A model generated the notes under the pieces. The model was not told the origin of the DNA, made no database searches, and was given only the letters and a program-made list of their open reading frames with translations. DNA of 64,000 nucleotides, from contig CM034142.1 of NCBI GenBank assembly GCA_019914995.1, positions 1,798,001 through 1,862,000 on the forward strand, in the 5' to 3' direction. Every line of letters begins with the position of its first letter. The first letter of the stretch is position 1. Position numbers and translations under genes: made by a program. Below are positions 46,898 through 58,290 of the stretch, in pieces. The DNA is from Acanthochlamys bracteata (Eukaryota; Streptophyta; Magnoliopsida; Pandanales; Velloziaceae).

Positions 46898-49574
46898 CAC
46901 GAGATGTCCCAAATATTCTAACTGAGTGCACCCAAATCGGCACTTGAAAAGGTTTGCATACAATTTATGTTTCTGCAAGATAGAAAAAATTTTGGCTAGG
47001 TGCTTCAAATGCTCCTGCCATGTCAAACTATATACCAAAATATCATTAAAAAAACAAGTACAAATTTACGAAGAAAAGGCCGAATCACCTCATTTATCAA
47101 TGCTTGGAAAGTTTCCGGGGCATTGGTTAAACTAAATGGCATTACTAAGAACTCATAATAGCCATCATGAGTTTGAAAATCTGTTTTATGTATGTCCTCT
47201 TTCTTCACCCTTATTTGATGGTATTCAGATTTCAAATCTAATTTTGAAAAGTAGAGGACACCATGTAGCTCATCCAAAAGCTCGTCAATCACCAGTACTG
47301 TAAATTTGTCTTTAATGGTAATCGCATTTAGAGCGCAATAGTCAACACAAAATCTCCAAGAGCCATCATTTTTCTTCACCAAAAGTACTAGAGAAGAGAA
47401 AGTAGAGTTACTAGGTTTGATAATACCTTTTTCGAGCATTTCCTTGACAGTGCGCTCGATTTTGGCTTTTGAATATATGGATAGCGATAAGGGCGAATAT
47501 TTTTATAGGCACTGCTTTCGGAATTAATGGAGTCCCATGATCGAATGCACGCTGTTGGGGGAGGTTTAAGATTGGCTTGAAGACAGAGTTGCATTGGTCA
47601 AGTAATTCTTGTAAATCAGTCGGATATATAGGCTCAATGGTGGAGGATTGGCCAGCAAGAAGTAGACGCACCGTACAAAGAGAGGAATTTTGATAAAGGC
47701 TAGTAAGGTGTGACACACCTCCTTCTCTTATCCCTTGCAGAACAATGTTCTGTCTAGATAAGGAAAATTGCATGTCAGACCTTTTCCAATTGGTAGTCAC
47801 ATCACCTAAGGTCTCAAGCCATTGTATGCCCAACACTAAGTCCATACCTCCTAGGGGAAAAGGGTATGTATCTACCTGCAATTCAATTCCTTGAATGGAA
47901 AGAGGAATTTGTTTGTACAATACCTCAATCGAGCGAGTGCTTCCGTCTGCTAATTCGACCTTAAGGGTCCTTACTTTGGAGCTATTGAGCTATAACTGTT
48001 TTGTCAATCTCTCAGTTATGAATTTGTGTGTGCTCCCCGAGTCAATAAGTATAAATACTTCTTGGCGTTTGATCATTCCAACCACTCGGATGGTTTGTGG
48101 ACCAACGAGTCCATGTATTGCACTTAAGGATAGTGTGGCATCTTCAGAAGGATCTTCAGTATTATTTCTTAATTCATCTTCCCATACTTCATCATGTCTA
48201 GCAATAGCGTATAGTTTTGTCGCACATTTGTGGCCCTTTTTATATTTTTCATCGCAATAGAAGCATAAACCTCTTGCACGGCGGTTGTTAATCTCTGCAA
48301 TAGAGAGGCTCGTTGGGCGGCACCTTGGTGCAGTTTTTTGAATGGTAGTAGTAGCTAAAGATGAACTTACTGGATTAGTAAACCCAACTGCCGTAGAGGT
48401 TGTATAAGACAGTGAAGAATCAGCTCGAAGCTGATGGAACCGTCCATGTTTTGTTGACTGACTCAATGTAAGTTTGTGCTCAAAAATTCTTGCAAACAAA
48501 TAAGCTTCTTGCAAGTCCATAGGTTGCCTAGCAATGACGTCCAGAGAAAGTTGCTTAGAGAGACCCCCACAAGGCTTCTTTAGTTGCACGAGGCAATCGT
48601 GTTCGTAAATCTTCAAAAGCTGGTTAGTACTCAGCTACACTGCCTGTCTGTATGAGCTGTTTTAATGCATAGCTAGGATGGCCAAATTCATTAGGGCCAA
48701 ATCTCCTAAGCAATGCTTCTTTTAACTTAGCCCATGAATAGTGTTGGCGATCCTTCTTGTAATTATGGTATCATCTATTGGCTTCCCCTTTGAAGTACAT
48801 TGCAGCTATAAAGAGTCGATCTTCTAGGGTGGTCCGATAATACTTGAAGTATTTCTCCGATGAGTAAATCCATTCGTGCACTTGAGAACCATCAAACACA
48901 AGGAACTTGTGTCTATTCCGAGTTACATAGTTTCCAATCTCTCCTGCTCCTTGTGGTGTGGGAAAATTATTTGTTTGGGTTTGGGTGGTGGTAGTCATCG
49001 GCTGAAAATTTGTTTGAATGACATTTTGGAAGGGTTGTGTTTCAAAGGGTTATGATAAGGGAAAATTCTGTCCAACAGATGTTGGTAGTAGAGGTGCTTG
49101 CTGTGTTTTGGTTGATGAAGTTGGCTGCAGACATAGTTTGGTTGCTGGCCAAGATGTGCAGTTCTGATGGATGGGATAATATGAAGTTGGTGGGTACGTT
49201 TTTAGTGATTGTTGATGGTGGCACAGCGGTAGTGGACAAAATTGTAGTTTGTGAGATAGGCAATGTAATAGTAGGGGCTATTGGGGCAGTTTTTGTTACC
49301 TTCGCATGAGTGGTAGCTATATTACGGCTTCGCATCCACTCTTGCATAAGTTGCCTCATCTCCATGCGTTCTTCGTTCATTTGTGCAATCATCTTAGTGA
49401 AATTAGCCGCAAGGCTATGATATTGTTCTTGCCAGTTAACTTTTCCTTGGGCTGGTAATGTAGAAATAGGCGATAATGGATGTTGCAGAAATTTCCTGCA
49501 TGTATCGATGGTGTTGATACTGTAGATCCAGGTGATGCTTATTTGCTTGAAGAGGGAGGATCCATAAGATCATT

Positions 49575-49587
49575 GAATCTGATACCA
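49575..49587 (-). other. Primer-binding site of the gypsy element
   Basis: On the minus strand TGGTATCAGATTC, a tRNA-Met-type site, sits two bases inside the 5' LTR (right side). This sets the element's orientation. Confidence 0.8.
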
Positions 49588-49589
49588 AT

Positions 49590-50085
49590 TGATATAAAAT
49601 AGGAAAATAAGATGTGAAGGAAGGCTGAACAAGACAAAGAATTGAGGAACAAGGTAGAAGATAGAAGCACAAGAGTTAAAGTGAAAAAGCAAAATTCTTC
49701 ATGCCTCTTATTGACGACATACATGAATATAAATAGCCTTGCTGTCTATCTAATGCAAGCATGAGTCCTACTCCACTTGGCTACTCCAAGGACTTAGAAT
49801 TCTAATGAAACAAACAATTACAAAAGAAAACTACAAAAGATACTGTCACTGGAAAGTTAACTTAGAAACTCCTGCAGATTCCTCAACTCTAAATCTTCCA
49901 TTCAGTTTGGACTTCTTGTGTTTGATAGAATTAGAACTTCTAATTGGTTATAACTAATTAGTTTCTTGACTCTCCAGTAATCGTACCTAAGGAAAACCAA
50001 TTGCGCCTAACTTCCACATCCCCCGCAGTTGGTATGCCTTGATCCTGCACAATGATGAAAACGTTTAGGACTTATATTCATAACA
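49590..50085 (-). repeat. 5' LTR of the gypsy element
   Basis: 496 bp, the same length as the partner LTR at 43549. It starts TGATATAAAATAGG, ends TATTCATAACA, and is followed by the target duplication TATTC. Confidence 0.93.
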
Positions 50086-50090
50086 TATTC

Positions 50091-50922
50091 ATATGTATTT
50101 AGATCATTTGTATTATATACCTACGTATAGAAGAGAAACTTCCTTTCTTATACACACGTTTTGGTAGGCTTTTATCTAACTACTTGATCAAGCGATTGGA
50201 TCTTCATAATTCTATCTCATTTTTTTAGAATAAAAATAATCTATTTGTAGTCCAAGTTCGTCATCGTTTAACTAAATTATAATCATCTTATAACTTGATG
50301 AAACTGCTGGATAACCGAAGTGTCCAACTAGGGAAGTGACAATACCTTCTCTATATATAATATTTTTTATGGTGAAAATTATTGCAACAACTAGATCAAT
50401 AAATTTCTAATTTCAAATATTTATCCGATTTATTATACTATATTTGTAAAACAGGTACTTCTAAAATTACATTCATTTATAGAAATAAAATCAGGTGGGA
50501 TCAATTTCTTTCTAAAACATGAGATAATGATCTGGTCCAATAATAAAACTAAAATCAAAACAAGCTCCCACAGTTTAACGAAACGGTGCTTCAGTTATAT
50601 AAATTCTGGTGGTTTTTAAATTCATTCCTTCATCTTAATTGTGGACATGTCTATAACATTTTGCTAAAATCGTGCCGTCACGTAACAATACGAACATTTT
50701 TATTTCGTATGCATGCAGAGAAACACGTGACAATTTCGTTTTTGGAGACTTTCTCAATAATAATCCAATAAATTCCACCGCATTATTCATGATTTTATCA
50801 TAATACAAAATAATATTACCACTTATAGCCTAATTACTTAATCCTCCAATATGTCTATAATATAGAAGTTTAATACTCCCTTATACTGCTACCTACTACG
50901 ATTATCTAAACATTGTAATTTA
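50091..50922. other. Gene-less stretch, nothing recognised
   Basis: Intergenic AT-rich DNA to the right of the gypsy element. The 61-codon open frame at 50586-50771 has no domain. Confidence 0.3.
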
Positions 50923-51157
50923 GGGGCCCTTTAGTAATTCGTTTCGCTCCATTTCAACAATTTTATTTTATATTTTTAATAAATTTTTTATAATATTATA
51001 TATAATTTATTTAAAAATTATAAATAATATAAAAAAATATTATATTATAATATTTTATTATTATTTATTTATTTTTTTAGATATAAAGTAGAATTTATTT
51101 TTTAAAAAATAGCTATTTTATAAAAGCTTCATTTCGAAAACACTTACAACCGCTCCT
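50923..51157 (-). repeat. AT-rich MITE-like repeat, type B copy
   Basis: It begins AGGGGCCCTTTAGTAATTCG and ends ACTTACAACCGCTCCT. The interior (TTTTTAATAAATTTTTTATA, TATTTTATTATTATTTATTT) matches the B family in reverse orientation and is closest to the copy at 54301. Confidence 0.45.
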
Positions 51158-52517
51158 CTTGTGCTATGTGAGAGTACATTTAAAGTGCCGTCTAAAAATG
51201 CATTCTTATTTTTTTAAAACTAAAAATTTTTAAATTAAATTATTTTCAAATGTAGATTTTATATAAATTGTATATTGTATAAATTTTATTATTATTCTTA
51301 GATAAACAATTATAATTATTGTTATTTTAGAAATTTTTTTATTTTAGATTTTTCTAAAGGTCTCCTCAGTGCATCTTCATTTTTATTTCAATGTTTATTT
51401 TCAAAATTCTTATATAGTGTTCTAAAAAACTTTAAAATTTTAAAAATATACAAATAAATTATACGTCATAAAATTTGTACATATATAGTTTTATTATTTT
51501 AAAACAAAAAAATAAACTTTTTCAAACATTTCAAAAAATTTTATTTTCAAAATATAACTTATTTTAGGCAACAGAATTGTATGTTTAGTTGTGTTTTTTA
51601 AATTTTTATAACTCAAATTTTTGTAAGTAAAAATTATTTTCTACTTATTTTCAGCTACACAAAAATATAAAATTTAGCTCATTGTTTATAAAAACATATA
51701 AAAGTTATACTTACTTTCAACAATTTATTTTACAAATTTATTTTTTGATAACTCCTAAAATAAAATAACGCACCATTTGCATAATTTTGTTTTTCATTAA
51801 CTTAGTCAATGTTGTGATGACATGCATGATAATAACTTTAACCTTTAAATAAAATCATAATGTCGTGCGGACGTGTACTTTGAAACGTTCTAATTTAATC
51901 TATATACATGCTCATCATGTTAGCACATCTTCATAATTATTAAGTAATTACTAAAAACATCTTTTGATATTATTTTTTAAACTTTTTTTAGTACAAACTT
52001 TCAAATAATTTTATATTTTCAAAAATTAGTTCAACTTTTCAATATATCTAGTTTCCTTTCTTTGCCGTCTCTTCCTTTATTTGTTTTTGTACGTAAATAG
52101 GAATTTCGTATAATCTTTATTTAGAATTCAGAATGAAATCGAAAAACTGAATCCAGAACTCAGGTTTGAATAATTTTTAAACCTAATAAATGCCAAATCT
52201 TTCGAACTAAGACGCGTACTGAAGTTTATATATCCTAATAAAATCTTAAAGGTTCTGGTTTAATTTGCCCAAAAAAAAAAAAATACAAGTGAACTTCATA
52301 TTAAAATAATAATTATCAGAAGCAAACAATTATAACAAATTAAAAGTCGGCTATGAAAAAGTAAACAACGAAATGGAGATTGATGTTTATTGATTTTGGT
52401 CAATTCAACTTTCTCTCCTAGTTCCGTTCTCCTTCGATGTCTAACTCTTTTCATTACTAAATATATTGCAAACCCAAAACCACCATTAATTAATTAATTA
52501 ATAATCTTCTCAAAAGT
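51158..52517. other. Gene-less upstream region of the DUF1645 gene
   Basis: Strongly AT-rich. It may hold additional worn AT-rich repeats (about 51390-51560) but none with clear ends. A TTAAT tandem (ATTAATTAATTAATTAATAA) lies at about 52485-52504. Confidence 0.3.
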
Positions 52518-52524
52518 TATATAA
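52518..52524 (+). promoter_or_regulatory. Likely TATA box of the DUF1645 gene
   Basis: TATATAA lies 108 bp upstream of the start codon, in the expected range for a short plant leader of about 75 nt. Other T/A runs nearby mean this is a best guess. Confidence 0.4.
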
Positions 52525-52625
52525 TTAATTCTCACCACAAATGATTCATTTATTATTGATTTTCTTTCAAAGCAATTACGCCAAACCACACAGAAATCCT
52601 TCCAAGAGACTTTCAAGAGAGAGAG

Positions 52626-53579
52626 ATGGGGATAGTAGTGCCTCTACAGCAAGACTACTCCATGGTAAGTGCTCGGGATCCGGCAAGCCCTATATTCTCC
52701 GGCACCTTCTTCTCGTCTTTCTCCGCAAGCGCACCTACAAGTCCCGGCCATCCACGTAGAGACTCCGTATCAACAACAAGTTCTGCTGTGCCTTTTGAAT
52801 GGGAAGAAATCCCCGGCACGCCGAAGCGGTCTTCTACAACCTATAATGACAACAAGCCTGCGGATGAATTCGCTTTCGACTTCAACGGGCAAGTCAGCAG
52901 CCAGCAGTCTTCGCTTCCTGCGGCCGACGAGCTTTTCGTGGAAGGAAAAATCCGACCGTTGAAACCCCCTCCACGTTTATACCAGCTTAAAATGATAAGC
53001 TCAAACAGTCCTGTATCTTCTCCTAGATCACCTAAATCCCCGAAGCTTTTATGGCGAAAAGTCGCTACTGCTGCTGCCGGAAAAGAAGATGCCAATCACA
53101 GTGACGACCCGTTCGTCATTGCCATGCAGAAGGTTATGACAAGAGAAAGATCTGGTAGAGAACTTATGATCTCTTCGGCTTCGCGAAGTCGCAAGGGATC
53201 AAGGTCTCTTTCTCCACCAAGGTCTATTAATATTCTTCCGTCGGAAAGTTCATCGACGACGAGCAGTAGCAGCACTAGCACGGAAACTGGCGGTAGTAGC
53301 AGAAGCAAGAAGTGGAGCATGATGAAAGACTTGTTTCTCTTCAGGAGTTTTTCGTTGATCTTTACGTCACCAAAGAAGAAGGGTAGAGATCATCATGGAG
53401 AGGATTCTTCAAGATGTTCGAGCTTCCGATCAACCATGTCGTCTACGACAGCGGAGGAGATTCGAAATAAGACTGCCTTGCGGTACCGGCAAGGGTTATT
53501 CGCTTGTCTCCGGTTCAGCCCTGCGATGAATAGCATTTCCAAGAATTTCGATACAGTACTTTCTTTCTCTCGCAGCTGA
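52626..53579 (+). CDS. DUF1645-family protein
   Basis: A single-exon gene of 317 residues with much higher GC than its surroundings. Family hallmarks appear in order: SASAPTSP (33-40), VPFEWEEIPGTPK (55-67), FAFDFNGQV (82-90), ADELFVEGKIRPLKPPPR (100-117), basic/serine-rich SPRSPKSPK (132-140), a poly-Ser tract (207-224), KKWSMMKDLFLFRSFS (228-243) and a C-terminal RYRQGLFACLRFSPAMNSIS (286-305). It has no signal peptide or membrane segment, and the basic Ser/Arg-rich make-up fits a nuclear or soluble regulator. A rice member of DUF1645 is reported to affect grain size and stress tolerance; the molecular function is unknown. The start is the first ATG, preceded by GAGAGAGAG. A GTAAGT string at codons 13-15 could act as a donor, but the frame runs on and the family is usually intronless. 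Confidence 0.88.
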   Translation: MGIVVPLQQDYSMVSARDPASPIFSGTFFSSFSASAPTSPGHPRRDSVSTTSSAVPFEWEEIPGTPKRSSTTYNDNKPADEFAFDFNGQVSSQQSSLPAADELFVEGKIRPLKPPPRLYQLKMISSNSPVSSPRSPKSPKLLWRKVATAAAGKEDANHSDDPFVIAMQKVMTRERSGRELMISSASRSRKGSRSLSPPRSINILPSESSSTTSSSSTSTETGGSSRSKKWSMMKDLFLFRSFSLIFTSPKKKGRDHHGEDSSRCSSFRSTMSSTTAEEIRNKTALRYRQGLFACLRFSPAMNSISKNFDTVLSFSRS

Positions 53580-54300
53580 CACTCTTCGAATGAAGTACAC
53601 GGACGCATTTTACTAGGCGGTTGAACAAGTTCACTAAGACGTGTAAAATATATAACGTTGGTGATTATGTTTTTTATGTTGTCGTGCAACTTTGTAATAA
53701 GTTTAGAGAGAAAATGAAGATGAGCTTCTGTTGTTAGTAAATATTGCCTAAATTTTTATGACAAACTAAGATATGATACTACTATTTCCTTTTTTTTTTC
53801 TTTTTGAACGACCGAGTAATGGTGTAGTATCACCGTTGTTCGTGCATAATCGGAGAGTTCTACGGACTCTTATTTTTTCCTTTCTCTCTACTTCGAAATG
53901 CTGACGCTAGTAATGAAATTAATTTGAGCACACTGTAATTCTCGATTTAAGAAAGAAAAGAACAAACTGCAGCAAAAGTCTTTAAGAAAGTGGACCACAT
54001 ATCGTTGCTGCTAGTGATGGAAGCAAACCTCTGACCAGGCCAGTCTCTGATAAAACCCACTTGCCTCCCACATGGAGCTTTTTATTTCACGCTCTTTTTC
54101 TTTCATTGGAACTATTCGTAAACTGTTCACACTATTCTTCAAAACCGTTCATTGTGCCCCATTTAATTTTTCTGAATTCAAGAATTTTATAGTATTGACT
54201 AGGAAGACATGAATGAATTGATGACGAATTTGGTAATGACAATTACGTTTAGCATGAGTAATCAAGAAAAATTCAACGGAATTGATTTAGGGAGAGTTAG
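53580..54300. other. 3' flank of the DUF1645 gene and gene-less DNA
   Basis: There is probably a 3' UTR to about 53720 (TTTGTAATAAGTTTAG is the nearest AATAA-like string). Beyond that nothing is recognisable. Confidence 0.3.
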
Positions 54301-54541
54301 GCAATACGTTTGATAGAGTTTCATTCCAACTTTTTATATTATATTTTTTAATAAATTTTTTATAATATATTATAAAAATTTATTAAATTTTTTAAAATAT
54401 ATAAAAAATTATATGTCGCCCTATTATTAGTTTTTTTATTTTTTTATTTAAAAAAGGTAGAATTTGTTTGCTAAAATATTTTTTTAAATATTTGTTATTT
54501 AGAAAATCATCATTTTATAAATACTCCAAAGCATCCCTTTA
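54301..54541 (-). repeat. AT-rich MITE-like repeat, type B copy
   Basis: It runs from ATACGTTTGATAGAGTTTCA to CTCCAAAGCATCCC. The TTTTTAATAAATTTTTTATAA core is shared with the copy at 50923, and both copies flank the DUF1645 gene in the same orientation. Confidence 0.45.
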
Positions 54542-54599
54542 AATCAATTGAAATTTCAAGACCACAAATATTCGCCATCTTTCTGACTACTTCACCTTA

Positions 54600-54775
54600 G
54601 CGTATTTTTAATTATTAGAAAATAAATTTTATAAAATTGAGTTTGGTGAAACTGAATTCTGTAAAAAATAAATTAGAAATAAGTTCATAGAGTTTGGAGA
54701 AAACTGAAACAGAAAAAGTAAGTTTAAGTTCAAATTTTGTTAGAAAAAATGAGTTTCATGCAATTGAAATATACC
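54600..54775. repeat. Small TIR-like repeat, type E copy 2
   Basis: The ends GCGTATTTTTAATTATTAGAAA and CATGCAATTGAAATATACC are loosely inverted. AAATAAATTTTATAAAATTG is nearly identical to the right part of the split element near 43330. Confidence 0.35.
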
Positions 54776-55520
54776 TTTTACTTTTATAAATGTTCTTAAA
54801 CTCAAATGAATCAATATATGGTCAAGATTTTGATTTTTAAACATTGCATAATTGTCCATGGAACCTTATCACTCTCGAAAAATTGTTCTTAAAGAGGATA
54901 GAGCAATCATATCTGGATCAATTCCACGACTGCAAGTCGACAAAAGGAGGGAATAGCAAAGTTTAGGAAACACTTAAAAGATATTATGGTTGTGTGAGGA
55001 ACAAGGCTATGATTAATAACTTCCTCTCTGTGGTTATATAGAGCTATAGCTATATGGAAACTAGTGACACGAAATAAAAAAGGTTCCAAATTGACGGTTA
55101 GTAATATTTAATTAACTCCTAACCTTTTAGTTTGGTTTACTTTCGTCTTTTAATATTTAAGAAAGATTAAACTTAACATTTTCATACCTAAAAAGTTTAA
55201 AATACTTCTATAGATTACAGGATTGTTGACAAATAAGTAAGATCTATCGCGATCTAGTGGACGGAAGCAGCTAATGAACCTAATTCATGATATTAGGTCA
55301 TATTAGAAACTTGAAATATTGTAACACTTATAGGTAAGTCTTTAATTGGTTGAAGTAATGTGAAGAAGAAAATGTAGCATTTCATGCATACAAGAAGTTA
55401 AGTGGGAGGGTGAGAAGGTAAGAAAATAAGAAACACAGGTTATAAGCTTTGGTATATACGTAAAGTGTAGAACATAAATTGTGTAAAAATTATCATTGAA
55501 TTCGGTCTAAAATATGAGAT
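54776..55520. other. Gene-less stretch, nothing recognised
   Basis: The minus-strand frame at 54907-55089 has no domain. The right part may be worn 5' LINE sequence that I cannot identify. Confidence 0.3.
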
Positions 55521-56063
55521 TATTGAGTTGAAATGGATTGGAGATAAGATTATATTAGTTAGACTACTTTTACGGGACGAGTCGGCTTGTGTTATTAGCG
55601 CTTATGCTCTTCATATAGGACTAGATATAGTCTCCAAATAACAATTTTAAAACGACATGGATAGACTAATTGAGGCAATTCCTACATAGGTTAAAACTTT
55701 TATTGGATTTTATTTGAATACTCGCGTAGGAAAAGATAACATAAAGTATGAAAGTGTTCACAGAAATTTCAATTATGGAGACCATAGTGAGGAAAATAAT
55801 ACTAGTTTTAATTTTCGTATGCCTTATGATTTGATATTAACGAATACATATTTTAAAACATGAAATACTCACCTTATAACCTATATGAATGGGCAAATAT
55901 GCGGTCAAATAAATATATTCTCACTAGTCGCGCAGATAAGTCATCATGTAAGAATTGTAAGGCAATTTCTGAAGAAAGATTATCCGTAAAATATAAGCTA
56001 GTTGTGTTAGATATGGTCTTTAAAATAGAAAAGAAACATAACATATCTAATTTTAGATAGGAT

Positions 56064-56552
56064 CGTTCCGTTTGAGTAGAATCTTAAAACCAGAATTTTA
56101 AGATATGACGTAAGATTTGATGTACCGATAAATTTTATAAACAATTATTTAATACCATTAAGAATCTTTTCTAAAATTTTTTCTAATATTTACAAATTAT
56201 TTTTTTGTACCATTACAAAATTTAGAACTTCTTTAATATTTATAAAAACCCATGAATATTTTATAGAAAATCCATCAAAGTTATATTTTTACAGAAAACC
56301 TTCTTAAATTTTCTAGAAAATACCCTAAGTTTACAAAGACCTCCTCAAATTCAGTTAATTACCAAAATTTCTATCAAAGTAAAATTGTATAAAATCGTAA
56401 AAAAAACAGAATTTTTACAAATTTTAAGATTTAAATCGGAATCCGAGTGGGAGTTACTTTAAAAAGATTTTATTTGAAATAGGACATTTTGATAATGTAA
56501 AATCATAAAATCATAGGATTAAAATTTAAATCGAAATTTTTATAACTTTGGA
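56064..56552. repeat. Dispersed repeat with AAATCGTAAAATC motifs, copy 2, nested in LINE
   Basis: AAAATCATAAAATCATAGGATT and TTTAAATCGAAATTTTTATAA match the copy at 7133-7328. The longer left part contains repeated TAATATTTACAAA/TAATATTTATAAAA words. Position between two LINE domains indicates insertion into the LINE. Confidence 0.42.
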
Positions 56553-56677
56553 CGAGATAGTGAAACTTGCACTGAAATAAGAAATACTTATAAGCCGAAT
56601 TTTGAAGGGGAAAGTAGGATATACAAGGAGATAATAACATGATATAGGAATGATTAGTTGGTATTATTTAGTTAACA

Positions 56678-56764
56678 AAATTGTTTGATGTCATTTTAAA
56701 GAGTGAAAGAATGCCAAATTAAGGAAATGAAATTGTTTGATGTCATTTTAAAGAGTGAAAGAAT
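56678..56764 (+). repeat. Direct repeat, 35 bp twice, period 52
   Basis: An identical 35-base string (AAATTGTTTGATG... to ...GTGAAAGAAT) occurs at 56678-56712 and 56730-56764 with 17 bases between. Perfect identity inside an otherwise decayed LINE means the duplication is recent. Confidence 0.85.
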
Positions 56765-57019
56765 TGCTCTTAATTTATGTTCCTAGTGCCTATTTAGGAA
56801 CATAAGAGAGATATTCAAAATTATACAAATTATAGAGTAATTAAGCTAATGAGTCGTACAATAAAATTGTGGGAGAGAGTTATTGAGCATAAATTAAGAA
56901 GCAATTCAAATATTTGAAATAATCAGTTTCGTTTTACGCCAAAAAGATCTACTATAGGAGTGATTTATGTACTCATAAGATTGATAGAAAAACATACAGA
57001 GAAAAAGTAATACCTCTAA

Positions 57020-57612
57020 CACAGTCCACGACAAATGTTATATTTCTTAGCTCATAGACTATTTTGGAGTTCTGATCTTGTATATGGATAGAAGACATCT
57101 TTAAGCTTCCACAATTCTAAAATCAAGTCATTACATGAAGAAACGAATCCTACAACAATCGGAAAAGCTTGATATTTTATACCTGTCCATTCTAGATGTA
57201 TCCGAGTAAACCTTTTCTAGACAGCGACGTGCAAATTCAATCTCTCAACTTGAGTCACATTTTAAATATCCGACTTTTGTAATTGGAAGCTGATATACAA
57301 GTCATTTACAGTCCAAATATGAGCTAGATACATCCATTAATGAAGTATAAAAATGTCGGCAAATTGACTAGCCAGACTAGGCCAGTTAATGGTCTCAACC
57401 AAGACATTCATTTGTGCGAAACACTAAACCTATTTTCTGGATTCATAGACATGCCAATCAGTTGTAAATGCCTACAAAATGCTAAGTCAATTAAAAAGAT
57501 ATTTAAAATATTTATTTTCAGATTTTATGAAAAGAATATTAGAAAATACCAAGTAAATATAGAGAGATGGAGAATTGATTTCTCTCTCATCACAAGTTAC
57601 TCGTAGGTCGCA
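57020..57612. other. Gene-less stretch, nothing recognised
   Basis: The 88-codon frame at 57340-57606 has no domain. There is no other structure until the tandem repeat at 57613. Confidence 0.3.
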
Positions 57613-57679
57613 CTGATTACTGCAGTAGTGCAGTTTTTACTATAGCTGATTACTGCAGTAGTGCAGTATCTTATCATAG
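57613..57679 (+). repeat. 33/34-bp tandem repeat with PstI-like palindromes
   Basis: CTGATTACTGCAGTAGTGCAG opens both units (57613-57645 and 57646-57679). Each ends in CTATAG or TCATAG, and a third unit starts CTGATCG. The unit contains the 8-bp palindrome ACTGCAGT. Confidence 0.8.
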
Positions 57680-58290
57680 CTGATCGAAACTCTTCTTACT
57701 AGAATAATTTTAACCCTGGTAAAATGAAATAAGTGTTATTTTCTAAAACTACCTTTTGTTTTCTAACTACGTTAATATCACACCAACAAGGGGAGCAACA
57801 TTTGAACCACCCTTTTCATATGACGGTCAAAATTAACTTAGAAACCAAAGTAAAGCTAAAGTAAACTGACTGAGAAAGCAACATATTGTTGTATATTGTT
57901 CTAAAGAGCGTGTAAATAGACTAGCAAAAGTGTGCATACTAATTTACACAAACAAAAGTCTGAAGTAAGCCTATCGTTACCTACAAAATTCTAAAATTGA
58001 CAAAGATACGGCCTGAAACTTGTAAAAGAACAAGTATCAAATGGAAAGCATGAGAAATGATACGAGCCAGGCGATGGAAAACATGGTCGTTTTCTTTCTT
58101 ACTAGTAGAGAAACGATCTGAAATGTCTACAATGAAGGAAGAAAACCCCCTAGTAAATCTCAGAATGGGTATTATACAGAGAATAGCACTGCTGCACAAA
58201 TATTCCAGTGAATAACTTAGAATACACTGCCACTACGAAGGAAAAGTAAGCTGAATGACTAGCGAATGCATTTTTGTTTAGTTGGGATGA
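57680..58290. other. 3' flank of the ZOP1-like gene
   Basis: It probably includes the minus-strand 3' UTR next to 58290. No second gene, repeat or clear poly(A) signal could be assigned. Confidence 0.3.

Larger units (their letters stand above)
43549..50085 (-). mobile_element. Ty3/gypsy LTR retrotransposon, broken, relatively young
   Basis: Two 496-bp LTRs are flanked by a perfect 5-bp duplication TATTC (43544-43548 and 50086-50090). It has a tRNA-Met-type primer site and a G-rich purine tract. On the minus strand the order gag (48.6-49.4 kb), CCHC knuckle (CFYCDEKYKKGHKC near 48.25 kb), protease (FILIDSGSTHKFI near 48.03 kb), reverse transcriptase (46.9-47.6 kb), RNase H (45.4-45.6 kb) and integrase (44.0-45.06 kb) is typical of Ty3/gypsy. 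I see no clear chromodomain. It is broken at several places. About 40 differences between LTRs over 496 bp (roughly 8%) suggest an age of a few million years under usual plant rates. A hAT-like MITE is nested in the reverse transcriptase region. Confidence 0.93.
55524..57010 (+). mobile_element. RTE-type LINE relic (endonuclease and reverse transcriptase parts)
   Basis: Scattered plus-strand peptides match plant RTE LINEs. The endonuclease region at 55560-56060 gives AYALHIGLD, YESVHRNFNYGDHSEEN, YDLILTNTYF and NMRSNKYILTSR...CKNCKAI. The reverse transcriptase start at 56780-57010 gives KLWERVIEHKLR and NQFRF. Several in-frame stops and frame changes interrupt both parts, so it is inactive. 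A block of A/T-rich repeat (56064-56552) separates the two domains, and a 52-bp tandem duplication lies in the reverse transcriptase region. Neither end, nor a 3' tail, is recognisable. Confidence 0.75.

Noticed and set aside
52841-53689. Minus-strand frames opposite the DUF1645 gene
   Set aside because: Antisense shadows of a GC-richer exon, without domains.
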